Below, piece after piece: positions 1 to 7,363 of a stretch of 64,000 nucleotides of DNA. The position numbers and the translations under genes are program-made. Position 1 is the first letter of the stretch. Each line of letters opens with the position of its first letter. A model generated the notes under the pieces. That model had not been told where the DNA came from. It saw only the letters and a list, made by a program, of their open reading frames with translations, and did no database searches. The DNA comes from Glycomyces tritici (GTDB taxonomy: Bacteria > Actinomycetota > Actinomycetes > Mycobacteriales > Micromonosporaceae), in NCBI RefSeq assembly GCF_030403505.1, contig NZ_JAUEMJ010000014.1, forward strand, positions 1-64,000, read 5' to 3'.

Positions 1-14
1 CTAGGCCGTGTTTG
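1..14 (+). repeat. IS left terminal inverted repeat
   Basis: CTAGGCCGTGTTTG, perfectly complementary to 945-958. It would be the transposase binding and cleavage site. Confidence 0.85.
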
Positions 15-76
15 AGAATTGAGGAAGCCTCCGGTTGAATCTGTTGTGCTGCAACAAGATCCGCCGGAGGCTTCAA

Positions 77-958
77 TTGTCGAGCGTAACAGCACGCAGG
101 GACCTGACCAATAACCAGTGGGAACGGCTTCGACGCTGGCTACCCGAACCCTCCAGGCTCGGCCGACCGATCGCCCGCAGCCGCCGAACCCTGGTCAACG
201 GGATCGCCTGGCGGGTTCGGACCGGCTCGCCCTGGCGGGACCTCCCGGCCCAATACGGGCCCTGGGCCACGGTGTACTGGCTGTTCTGCGCCTGGCAGCG
301 CTCCGGCACCTGGCTGCTGATCTGGCGAGCGCTCCAAGCCCTCGCCCGCGACCAGCGGCACCTGACCTGGGAGGTCGGCATCGACTCGACCACTGCCAGG
401 GCCCACCTCGCCGCCGCCGGAGCCCGCCGTCGAACCCTCGCCGGCGAACCAGCCGATCACGCTCTGGGCCGCTCACGCGGCGGCTGGTCGACCAAGCTCC
501 ACCTCGTGGTCGATACCAGCGGACACCCACTCGCCGCGCTCGTAACCGCAGGTCAAGCCAACGACAGCCCGCAGATGATCCCGCTACTGGAGGCCGTCAG
601 CGTCGCCAGGATCGGCGGCGGCCGGGCCCGCCGGCACCCCGACCGGGTCCTGGCCGACCGCGCCTACTCATGCCGGTCCAACCGTGAGTGGCTGCGCCGC
701 AAGCAGATCAAGGCCACCATCCCCGAACCGGCCGACCAGATCGCGAACCGGCAACGGCGCGGGGCCCGAGGCGGCAGGCCACCAGCGTTCGACGCTGACC
801 GGTACAAGGACCGCTCCGGCATCGAGCGCGCCATCGCCCGCCTCAAACAACACCGCGCCGTCGCCACCAGGTACGACAAACTCGCGGTCCGCTACCTGGC
901 CACAGTCCAGATCGCCATCATCATCAACTGGCTCCGCGACTTACCAAACACGGCCTAG
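77..958 (+). CDS. IS5-family DDE transposase
   Basis: This is a cut-and-paste transposase of about 293 residues. The three DDE blocks are visible: GIDSTT near residue 112, LADRAY near residue 195, and SGIERAIARLKQHR near residue 250, with the spacing usual for IS5 proteins. The N-terminal part (LTNNQWERLRRWLP) matches the DNA-binding region of these enzymes. I chose the TTG at 77 because GGAGG lies six bases upstream; an in-frame TTG at 35 would add 14 residues but has no good ribosome site. Many relatives are split into two ORFs joined by a frameshift, whereas this copy is one open frame and looks intact. The stop codon lies in the right terminal repeat. Confidence 0.88.
   Translation: MSSVTARRDLTNNQWERLRRWLPEPSRLGRPIARSRRTLVNGIAWRVRTGSPWRDLPAQYGPWATVYWLFCAWQRSGTWLLIWRALQALARDQRHLTWEVGIDSTTARAHLAAAGARRRTLAGEPADHALGRSRGGWSTKLHLVVDTSGHPLAALVTAGQANDSPQMIPLLEAVSVARIGGGRARRHPDRVLADRAYSCRSNREWLRRKQIKATIPEPADQIANRQRRGARGGRPPAFDADRYKDRSGIERAIARLKQHRAVATRYDKLAVRYLATVQIAIIINWLRDLPNTA
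945..958 (-). repeat. IS right terminal inverted repeat
   Basis: CAAACACGGCCTAG, the exact reverse complement of 1-14. The final TAG is also the transposase stop codon. Confidence 0.85.
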
Positions 959-1101
959 CGGGGGCTCGTTTGGGGCGTTCGCGGTCCTGCTCGGCGGCCT
1001 AACGGGGGTTTCGGGTGTCGCGGGGGTCAGCGTCGTGGCGTAGGCGCGGATACGTTCGTGCGCGGATGCGCGGTCGCGCCTGAGGCGGCGATGGTGGTGT
1101 C

Positions 1102-1620
1102 ATGTTCAAGCTTCGCCGCCCCGCGTACCGGGCTTTCGTCATCGTCCATGTGGTCTCGTCCGTCGCCTGGCTCGGGTTGAGCCTGTGCCTGCTGGTGCTG
1201 GGGGTGTGGGCCGTGGGGGCGGGTGATCCGGCCGGGCAGTATGCGGCGGGTACGGCGATGTCGGTGCTGGCGGGGGCGCTGGCGGTGCCGTTGGGGGCTA
1301 CGGCGCTGGTGTCGGGGGTGGTGCTGATGCTGGGCACGAAGTGGACGGTCGCGTACACGTGGGTGCTGGTGAAGCTGGTGGCCACGGCGATCACGTTCGC
1401 GTTGACGGTGCTCTTGCTGCGGCCGGGCCTGGCGGCGATGGCGGCGTCGCTGGATCCTGAGCGGTTGCAGGTGCTTGACGATCAGGTGTTGGCGGCGCCG
1501 ATCGTGTCGTCGTCGGTGTACCTGGGTGCGGTGGTGCTGTCGTACGTCAAGCCGTGGGGACGGCGAGGCGCGGCGCGCGTGCCGGGCCGAGTGCCAGTGC
1601 CCGCTCGTAGTGGGCGATGA
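1102..1620 (+). CDS. Four-helix membrane protein, DUF2269-like
   Basis: The protein has 172 residues and about four membrane segments, near residues 10-35, 45-72, 80-105 and 130-148. Its pattern FVIVHVVSSVAWLGLSLCLL, then a gap, then a conserved aromatic/Lys segment (TKWTVAYTWVLVKLV), resembles actinobacterial DUF2269-type proteins of unknown function. The C-terminal tail is basic, and its last 74 nt overlap the 3' end of the convergent glycosyltransferase gene. The ribosome site is weak (GAGG lies far upstream). Function is not known, and the family assignment is from memory of the pattern. Confidence 0.7.
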   Translation: MFKLRRPAYRAFVIVHVVSSVAWLGLSLCLLVLGVWAVGAGDPAGQYAAGTAMSVLAGALAVPLGATALVSGVVLMLGTKWTVAYTWVLVKLVATAITFALTVLLLRPGLAAMAASLDPERLQVLDDQVLAAPIVSSSVYLGAVVLSYVKPWGRRGAARVPGRVPVPARSGR

Positions 1621-2689
1621 GGGCGTCGCCTTCGGCCTCCCAGGTGCGGTTCTGGACTTTGCGGCGGCCGCGTTCGCCCCATTGGCGCAGGAGGTCGCGG
1701 CGGCCGGCGAGGGCGTGGGCGGTGGCGGCCAGCGCGGGGGCGTCGCCGGGCGGGAAGTGGGTGCCGTCGACGCCGGGGTCGACGAGTTCGGCGGCGCCGC
1801 CGGCGTCGACGGCGATGACGGGGACGGCGGAGGCGTGGGCTTCTTGGATGGTCTGGCCGAACGTCTCGAAGGGTCCGGTGTGGACGAAGAGGTCGAGGGA
1901 GGCGTAGAGGCGGGAGAGGTCGGTGCCGTGGAGGGCGCCGAGGAAGGTCGCTTGCGGGAGGAGGCGTTCGAGGGCGCGGCGCCGGGGTCCGTCGCCGGCG
2001 ATGACGAGGCGGAGGCCGGGGGTGGCGGCGAGGTCGGTGAGCCAGTGGAGCTGCTTCTCGCGGGCGAGGCGGCCGACGTAGCCGACGAGGAGTTCCCGGT
2101 CGGGGGTGAGGGCGTCGTGGAGGGTCTGGTCGCGGTAGCGGGGGTGGAAGCGTTCGGTGTCGACGCCGTGCGGGAGGACGGCGAGGCCGCCGATGCCTTG
2201 GGCGGCGAGGGCTTTGGCGGTGCATTCGGAGAGGGCGAGGTTGACGCGGGCGCGGGAGTGGATGGAGCGCAGGCGGTGCCAGACGAGCTGCTCGAAGGCG
2301 GTGAGGTGGTAGGCGCGGGTGTAGGCGGGCAGGTCGGTCTGCCAGACGGCGACGGTGGGGATGCCTCGGCGTTCGGCCCAGGCGGCGGCGCGGGCGGTGT
2401 ACCCGAAGGGGCTGGCGAGGTGGACGACGTCGGGGCGGTGGGCGTCGAGGGCGTCGTCGAGGGCGCGGGTGGCGAGTCCGGCGCGGAAGTGCTTGTAGGC
2501 GGGGATCTGGATGGAGGGCACGTGGACGACGGGCCAGTCGAAGGAGGGGCGGGGTCCGGGCCCGGGGGCGGGGGCGATGACGACCGGTTCGATGCCGCGG
2601 GCGGCGAGGTGGGCGGCGGCCCGGGCCACGGAGCGGGCGACGCCGTTGACCTGGGGCGGGAATGACTCGGTGACCAGTGCGACTCTCAT
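1547..2689 (-). CDS. GT4 glycosyltransferase, MgtA/PimB-like
   Basis: This 380-residue GT-B glycosyltransferase starts at the ATG giving MRVALVTESFPPQVNG, the N-terminal signature of actinobacterial GDP-mannose-dependent mannosyltransferases such as MgtA. It has an acceptor-binding N-domain (1-170), a hinge, and a C-domain with VGYVGRLAREKQLHWL near 205 and the E-x7-E block ETFGQTIQEAHASAVPVIA near 285. The likely role is transfer of a hexose, probably mannose, to a glycolipid at the inner membrane face; donor and acceptor are inferred. It converges with the DUF2269-like gene and overlaps it by 74 nt. Its upstream leader contains tightly packed G-runs. Confidence 0.85.
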   Translation of the reverse strand: MRVALVTESFPPQVNGVARSVARAAAHLAARGIEPVVIAPAPGPGPRPSFDWPVVHVPSIQIPAYKHFRAGLATRALDDALDAHRPDVVHLASPFGYTARAAAWAERRGIPTVAVWQTDLPAYTRAYHLTAFEQLVWHRLRSIHSRARVNLALSECTAKALAAQGIGGLAVLPHGVDTERFHPRYRDQTLHDALTPDRELLVGYVGRLAREKQLHWLTDLAATPGLRLVIAGDGPRRRALERLLPQATFLGALHGTDLSRLYASLDLFVHTGPFETFGQTIQEAHASAVPVIAVDAGGAAELVDPGVDGTHFPPGDAPALAATAHALAGRRDLLRQWGERGRRKVQNRTWEAEGDALIAHYERALALGPARAPRLAVPTA

Positions 2690-2997
2690 GGACAGAGCGT
2701 AGGGGGGCGGGTGGGCGGGTGGGGGAACCCGACATGGCCCGGGACTGAACCGCAGCCGATATTCCGGGCCGGGCGGGTGCGGCGGGGTGCCCGGGCCGGT
2801 GGCGGGGCAGGGCGGCGGGTGGTGGTGGGGCGGTGGGGTTCCGGGGGTGCGGGGCGGGCGTGGGCGACTTCGATGCGGGGTGGTGTCGTACCCGCGGGGT
2901 ACGTATTGGAGGATGCAGCAACCGGCTGGCCCAGGGCCGGCCCGCGGGTGCCGTTCGCCAGGACGGTGTCCGCCGCAACCTTGTGAAGGAGCCCCCG
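2690..2997. other. Divergent intergenic region, G-quadruplex prone
   Basis: No gene is seen. Positions 2702-2725 carry five G-runs on the + strand separated by single bases (runs of 6, 3, 3, 3 and 5), and a second G-rich cluster lies at about 2827-2862. A dyad GTACCC-GCG-GGGTAC sits at 2888-2902, ahead of the rightward gene; it may be an operator. Both neighbouring promoters should lie here, but I cannot fix their -35 and -10 boxes. Confidence 0.5.
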
Positions 2998-3702
2998 ATG
3001 TCACTGTCGAGTGCCGACATCGCTCATCTCGAAGCGGTGCTGGCGCAAGGAAAGAAGCCGAAGGTGGTGTTCACCGACGCCGCCGGGCAGGTCGCCGGGC
3101 GCGCCGGGAAGGTCGTCGCCCTCGATCCGGCCGGGGTGGACGACTTCGTCCATGTCGCGTTCGGGTCCGACGAGCTGTCGTTCTCCGCCGCCGAACTGCG
3201 CCTGCCCGCGCCCGGTGAGGGCGCGCGGCGCGCGCCGCGCCAGCGTGCGAGCGAGCCCAGTGAGCCGGTCGCGCCTTCGGGTCCGGGCCTGCTCCCGGAG
3301 GAGCCCGCGCCGAAACCGAAACCTGCTGTGAGTGAGAGGAAACCCGTGACCGCACCTGAGGTGTCTCAGCCCGCCGTCGCCGCTGAGGCTGCGGCGGCCC
3401 CGAAGAAGAAGGTCGCCCGGCCGCGCGCCGCCGCGGCGAAGCACCCGGAGCTCTCGATCACGTTGACCTATGAGGACGGCGAGTGGTCGGTCGCGGCCAC
3501 GCGCGGCGCCCGCACGGTCGTCAAGGGCGCCAAGGTCGCGCACTCGAACGCGCTGGCGATGTGCCAGGCGGCGGGTTCGGACGAGGTCGCCGAGGTCGTT
3601 GACGAGGTGGTCGAGAAGATCCGCTCCGAGGCCGCCGAGGAGGCGTCGCGGCTGCGCCGCCAGCTGGAGGAGGCCGAGGCGCGCCTCGCCGAATTGAAGT
3701 AG
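2998..3702 (+). CDS. Hypothetical protein with Pro/Ala linker and C-terminal coiled coil (DUF6319-like?)
   Basis: This 234-residue soluble protein starts at ATG 2998, with GAAGGAG nine bases upstream. Residues 1-70 form a compact domain (IAHLEAVLAQGKKPKVVFTDAAG). Residues 75-145 are a low-complexity Pro/Ala/Lys linker. Residues 145-205 form a second domain (LSITLTYEDGEWSVAATRGART), and the last 35 residues (RLRRQLEEAEARLAELK) are a heptad coiled coil. The shape resembles actinobacterial DUF6319 proteins, but I cannot confirm that. No enzymatic motif is visible. A strong hairpin follows the stop, so it is probably monocistronic. Confidence 0.75.
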   Translation: MSLSSADIAHLEAVLAQGKKPKVVFTDAAGQVAGRAGKVVALDPAGVDDFVHVAFGSDELSFSAAELRLPAPGEGARRAPRQRASEPSEPVAPSGPGLLPEEPAPKPKPAVSERKPVTAPEVSQPAVAAEAAAAPKKKVARPRAAAAKHPELSITLTYEDGEWSVAATRGARTVVKGAKVAHSNALAMCQAAGSDEVAEVVDEVVEKIRSEAAEEASRLRRQLEEAEARLAELK

Positions 3703-3725
3703 CGCAAGCGAAGACGGAATGCCGA

Positions 3726-3755
3726 CGGGCCCGGTGCGATGGTGCACCGGGCCCG
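3726..3755 (+). terminator. Hairpin terminator after the DUF6319-like gene
   Basis: A 12-bp stem (CGGGCCCGGTGC and its complement) closes a 6-nt loop 23 nt after the stop codon. There is no T-tract, as is common in actinomycetes. Confidence 0.7.
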
Positions 3756-4210
3756 GCTGTGTGCGCGTGAAGGGTTCCGTGGCGGTCTTCGGGGGCTCGT
3801 CGCTGCCGGGGTATGCGGGGCCGGTCCCCCGCCGTGCGGCGAGGTGTGCGGTGGGGTGCGGCTGTCGTGGCGGTGTTCCGGGAGGTCCGGGATGCGGCCT
3901 TCGCGGTCATCGGGGCCGGCGGTCGACGGTGCTCGACAGTGGTCGACGGTGGTCGGGGGTGTGCTCGGAACGGGCTTCGCCGCGTAGGGCATGCCCCTTC
4001 CCACCCGCATCCGCCTCCGACCAACCGAAAAGGACCACCCTCCCACACGGGTCCGACACTCGAGCGTTATCACAGGTCAGGGCTGATGTTCGGGTGGTTC
4101 GGTCGCGGGCGCCGAAGATTCTGCCGATGCGTCTGGGGCTGGAGGCCGCCGGGAAGCCGCGGGCGCCGGAGGGGCCGATGCGTCCGATGTGGGGGGTTCC
4201 CCCGGGTGGT
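3756..4210. other. Non-coding region
   Basis: About 455 nt between two convergent genes without a credible coding frame. It contains the four-unit 10-bp tandem repeat at 3921-3960. I see nothing else of note. Confidence 0.5.
3921..3960. repeat. 10-bp tandem repeat, four units
   Basis: Units are GGTCGACGGT, GCTCGACAGT, GGTCGACGGT and GGTCGGGGGT, head to tail; the first and third are identical. It lies in non-coding DNA. The role is unknown; it may be a run of protein-binding sites or a simple slippage product. Confidence 0.6.
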
Positions 4211-4723
4211 TCAGTCTCTGGCGTGCTTGATGTAGATCATGACCGCTTCGCGGGTGGTCTTGACGCCTAGGGACTGGCGGGCGGCGGCGATGCGCCGGTT
4301 GGCGGTGCGCAGGGACACGAACTCGGCTTCGGCGGCGGCGGCGATCGTCGACCCGGCCGCCAGGCGCCCCAGCAGGGCCCGCTGCTCGGCGTCGAGGTCG
4401 AGGCCGTCGGCGGCTTCGGCCTTCCCGGGGGTGAGCCCGAGGGGCCCGATGCGGCGCAGGTCCGCCGCGAGGCTCAGGGCCAGGGCCCCGGTCGCCACCG
4501 CGACGATCCCGGCCCCGCGGGCGGCGGCGAGGACCGCTTGCGAGGCGGTGTGGTCGTCGCCGACCTGCCCGTGGCACACCAGGTGCCGCTCGGCCAGGTC
4601 CCAGGCCGGTTCGAGGAGGGCGAACCCGCGGTGCGCCGCCCAGCCCGCGGCCGCGCAGCGGCGCACGATCGCGTCCGCGTCGCCGGACGCGCCGACCACG
4701 TGCAGCGGCACCTGCTCGCCCAT
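4211..4723 (-). CDS. LuxR-type HTH regulator, short
   Basis: The protein has 170 residues. The C-terminal 60 residues form a LuxR/GerE-like helix-turn-helix (SLRTANRRIAAARQSLGVKTTREAV). The N-terminal 100 residues are an Ala/Leu-rich domain I do not recognise; no phosphoacceptor or ATPase motif is visible. The ATG overlaps the stop of the upstream large regulator (TGATG), so the two are translationally coupled and probably act together. Most likely it is a DNA-binding partner that regulates the divergent dynamin operon or this pair itself; that is inference. Confidence 0.75.
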   Translation of the reverse strand: MGEQVPLHVVGASGDADAIVRRCAAAGWAAHRGFALLEPAWDLAERHLVCHGQVGDDHTASQAVLAAARGAGIVAVATGALALSLAADLRRIGPLGLTPGKAEAADGLDLDAEQRALLGRLAAGSTIAAAAEAEFVSLRTANRRIAAARQSLGVKTTREAVMIYIKHARD

Positions 4724-7185
4724 CACGCCTCACCGCCGTCGGCGGCCGTGAGGATCACGGCCGCCTCGGTGCGGGTCTTCGCGCCGAGTTTGCGCATGCC
4801 CGAACGGATGTGGGTCTCCACGGTCTCGGCGGTGATGCCGAGGATCTCGGCGATCCGCCGCGACGGGTGCCCGGAGGCGACGTGGCGCAGCACCTCGCTC
4901 TCGCGGTCGGTCAGTCCCCCGCCGCCGCGCGCCGAGCGGCGGTCGCGGCGCACGTCGTGCTTGCGCAGGCCCCGGCGGGCGCGCCCGGCCAGGACGATCA
5001 GGCCGTGCTCGTCGGCGATCCGCTCCGCCGCTTCCAAGGCCGTGACGGCCGCCTTCGCGTCCCCGGCGTGCGCGGCCAGCGCCAGGAGGCAGCGGACCTG
5101 CTCGCGGGCGGCCAGGCCGTCCCAGGCGGTCGCGGCCTGCGCGAACGGGCCGGGCGCGGCCTTGTCCCACGCCGAGAGGGTCGAGGCGACCGGGACGGGC
5201 CACGGCGTCATTTCGGCGGCGACCGGTTCGGTGCCGGTGTCGTAGGCGATCCACCGGCCGGTGATGTGCGCGAGTCCGCCGACCAGGCCCGGTCGTGCTT
5301 CGGGCGCTTCGGGTCCGGGCTGGCCGTCGAGCCAGGCGGTCTCGTGCTCGAGCCAGGAGACGAGCCCTTCGAGGGCGGCCGGGGCGTCTTTGAGGCGCGC
5401 CAGGCGGGCGCGGGCGGCGCCGAGGGCGCCGGTGTCGGCCTCGGCGAGGGCGATCGCGGCGTCGATGAGGGTGTCCGCGACCGCCGGCAGGGCGTGGTCG
5501 GCCAGGGACTGGGCGGCGGCGATGACGTTGTCCAGGCCGGTGCCGGACAGGACCAGGCACCAGGCGGCGGCGGCGAGGAACCGGGTCTGCCACGAGTAGG
5601 CGCCCGCGGCCCCGGCCCGGTCGGCCGCCTCGTGGGCGACCGCTTCGGCCTCGACCAGGCGGGCGGCGTCGGCGAGGGCGATCACCCGCGACCAGGCGCA
5701 CCAGAACGCGGTCGTCGCGTCCCCGGCGTCGCGCGCGAGCGCTTCGGCGAACGCCAGCGCGTCCGGGTCGTCCCCGGCGAGGGCGGCGGCCAGGCCCGGG
5801 TGGGCGAGGTCGGGGTGGGCCTCGCGCAGGGCCTCGGCGAGGGCGGCCTTCTCCGAGGGCGGGGCGCACAGGAGCCGCAGCTGGTCGGTCTCGGGTCCGG
5901 CGGGGGCGTGCGCGAGGGCCGCGCGGGCCTGCGCTGATTCGCCGAGGGCCAGGAGGGCCCAGGCGCGCGCCAGGGCGGTCTCGCCGTCGTTCGCGGCGTG
6001 GTCGAGGGCGGTGTTGCCGTTGGCGGCGCTGTCGAGGACGGCCAGGGCCGCGCGGGTGCGGCCGGCCGCGAGTGCGGCGCGGGCGGCGGGGACGGCGTGG
6101 GACGGGTCCAGGTCGGCGGCCAGCAGGAGCGCTTCGGCGCGGGCCTGGGGACCGGCGGTCTCGGCCGCGGCGAGGGCGGTGGCGAGGGCGCGGTCGGGGA
6201 GGCCGGCGGCGTGGGCGTGCCGGGCCGATTCGACGCCCATGGTGGCGTCGGCGAGGTGCTCGTGCATCTGCAGGCGGGCCTCGTGGTCGAGGATGCCGGC
6301 GGCGACCTCGGCCATCCACGGGCTGGCCGCGCGCAGGTGGACGCCGTCGGGGACGGCCAGGCCGGCCTCTTGGAGGACGGCGGCGCCGTCGCCGAGCAGG
6401 CTCGGGTGCGCCGGGCGGCCCAGCAGTCCCAGGGCGGCGAGCGCGGTGCGGCCGGCGCGGGGCAGGTCGGCGATCGCGGCCGCCGCGGCGGCGGCGGGGT
6501 CGCCGGGGTTCTCCAGGTCCAGGTCGGTCTCGCCCGCGTCCAGGTGCGCGGCGCGTTTGGCGAGCGCGGTCAGGGCGAGCGGGTTGCCGCCGGCGCGGAC
6601 GGTGAGGGCCGCGGCGCGGGCGGGCGGCAGTGCGGGTGCGGCCTCGGCGACGAGGCGGGCGGCTTCGGCGTCGGTCAGGTCGGGGACGGGGATGACGGTG
6701 GCGCCTGCGAGCAGTCGCGCGAGCGCGGCCTCGGTGAGGCGGTTGGGGGTGCGCAGGGCGGCGGCGACGGGGAGGCGCTCGGCGAGGACGGGGAGGACGG
6801 CGAGGGTCGCGGCGTCGCACCACTGGAGGTCGTCGATGACGAGCAGGCCCCCGCGGGTGCGGGAGTACACGGCCTCGGCCAGCAGCGGGAGGTCGTCGGC
6901 GGGCATGCGCGCCCGCGTGGCCCGTTCCAGGGCGAGCGCGGGGGCGCCGGAGAGCATGGCGAGGCCGCCGCCGGCGTGCACGGGGCGTTTGGAGGCCTGG
7001 GCGAGCCGCTCGAGCAGGCGGGTGCGGCCGCAGCCGGGCGGGCCGGTGACGACCACCAGGCCCGGGCCGGCCAGCGCCGCGGCCATGGCGTGGAGCGCTT
7101 CGTCGCGGTCGCCGCGGCCGGGGTCGGCGGGCACGGTGTCGACGCGTGGTCGGGCCAGACCGGGGGTGGGCGGCGGGGCGGCCAA
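4723..7185 (-). CDS. LAL-type LuxR regulator with AAA ATPase domain, variant P-loop
   Basis: This 820-residue regulator has the layout of the large ATP-binding LuxR (LAL/MalT-like) family. An AAA/NB-ARC-type ATPase covers residues 20-300, with Walker B LLVIDDLQW near 114-122. A long Ala-rich helical (TPR-like) region spans 300-740, and a LuxR helix-turn-helix lies at the C-terminus (LTDRESEVLRHVASG, then ETVETHIRSGMRKLGA). The P-loop reads GPPGCGRT at 48-55: the invariant lysine is arginine, so ATP turnover may be weak or lost. The start is TTG, with AAGGAG seven bases upstream. It is coupled to the small LuxR gene and transcribed away from the dynamin operon. Confidence 0.85.
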   Translation of the reverse strand: MAAPPPTPGLARPRVDTVPADPGRGDRDEALHAMAAALAGPGLVVVTGPPGCGRTRLLERLAQASKRPVHAGGGLAMLSGAPALALERATRARMPADDLPLLAEAVYSRTRGGLLVIDDLQWCDAATLAVLPVLAERLPVAAALRTPNRLTEAALARLLAGATVIPVPDLTDAEAARLVAEAAPALPPARAAALTVRAGGNPLALTALAKRAAHLDAGETDLDLENPGDPAAAAAAAIADLPRAGRTALAALGLLGRPAHPSLLGDGAAVLQEAGLAVPDGVHLRAASPWMAEVAAGILDHEARLQMHEHLADATMGVESARHAHAAGLPDRALATALAAAETAGPQARAEALLLAADLDPSHAVPAARAALAAGRTRAALAVLDSAANGNTALDHAANDGETALARAWALLALGESAQARAALAHAPAGPETDQLRLLCAPPSEKAALAEALREAHPDLAHPGLAAALAGDDPDALAFAEALARDAGDATTAFWCAWSRVIALADAARLVEAEAVAHEAADRAGAAGAYSWQTRFLAAAAWCLVLSGTGLDNVIAAAQSLADHALPAVADTLIDAAIALAEADTGALGAARARLARLKDAPAALEGLVSWLEHETAWLDGQPGPEAPEARPGLVGGLAHITGRWIAYDTGTEPVAAEMTPWPVPVASTLSAWDKAAPGPFAQAATAWDGLAAREQVRCLLALAAHAGDAKAAVTALEAAERIADEHGLIVLAGRARRGLRKHDVRRDRRSARGGGGLTDRESEVLRHVASGHPSRRIAEILGITAETVETHIRSGMRKLGAKTRTEAAVILTAADGGEA

Positions 7186-7363
7186 AAGAGGGCTCCTTAC
7201 GCTGTGGCACGAATGGGGGAGGCGGCCGGGCGGCTGCGGTTTGTATCGTCGTCCTTGTCGACGGAGCGCCGACGCCTCTCATGATATTGCGGAACCTTCG
7301 ATGCCGCAGACCGGCGTCGGCGGCGAGGTGCCAAGTGAACGATGAGAGGGCGGACGCAGGAGC
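7186..7363. promoter_or_regulatory. Divergent promoter region, LAL regulator / dynamin operon
   Basis: This 178-bp gap carries the 5' ends of both transcription units. It has a relatively AT-rich patch (about 7240-7300, including CATGATATTG) unlike the surrounding coding DNA, where promoter elements are expected. I cannot assign -10 and -35 boxes with confidence. AGGAG lies one base before ATG 7364 and four before GTG 7367, leaving the dynamin start slightly uncertain. Confidence 0.45.

Larger units (their letters stand above)
1..958 (+). mobile_element. IS5-family insertion sequence, complete
   Basis: A 14-bp perfect terminal inverted repeat, CTAGGCCGTGTTTG at 1-14 and its complement at 945-958, bounds one transposase gene, which is the normal size and layout for an IS5/IS427-type element. 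CTAG at both tips is palindromic, so it could be the outer part of the repeat or a CTAG target duplication; the left flank lies outside the window, so this cannot be settled here. Beyond 14 bp the ends match only in part. The transposase reads into the right repeat, which supplies its stop codon. Confidence 0.88.

Noticed and set aside
1475..2665. Long + strand open frame of about 396 codons, Gly/Val/Asp-rich
   Set aside because: It is antisense to the glycosyltransferase; open only because of GC3-rich codons.
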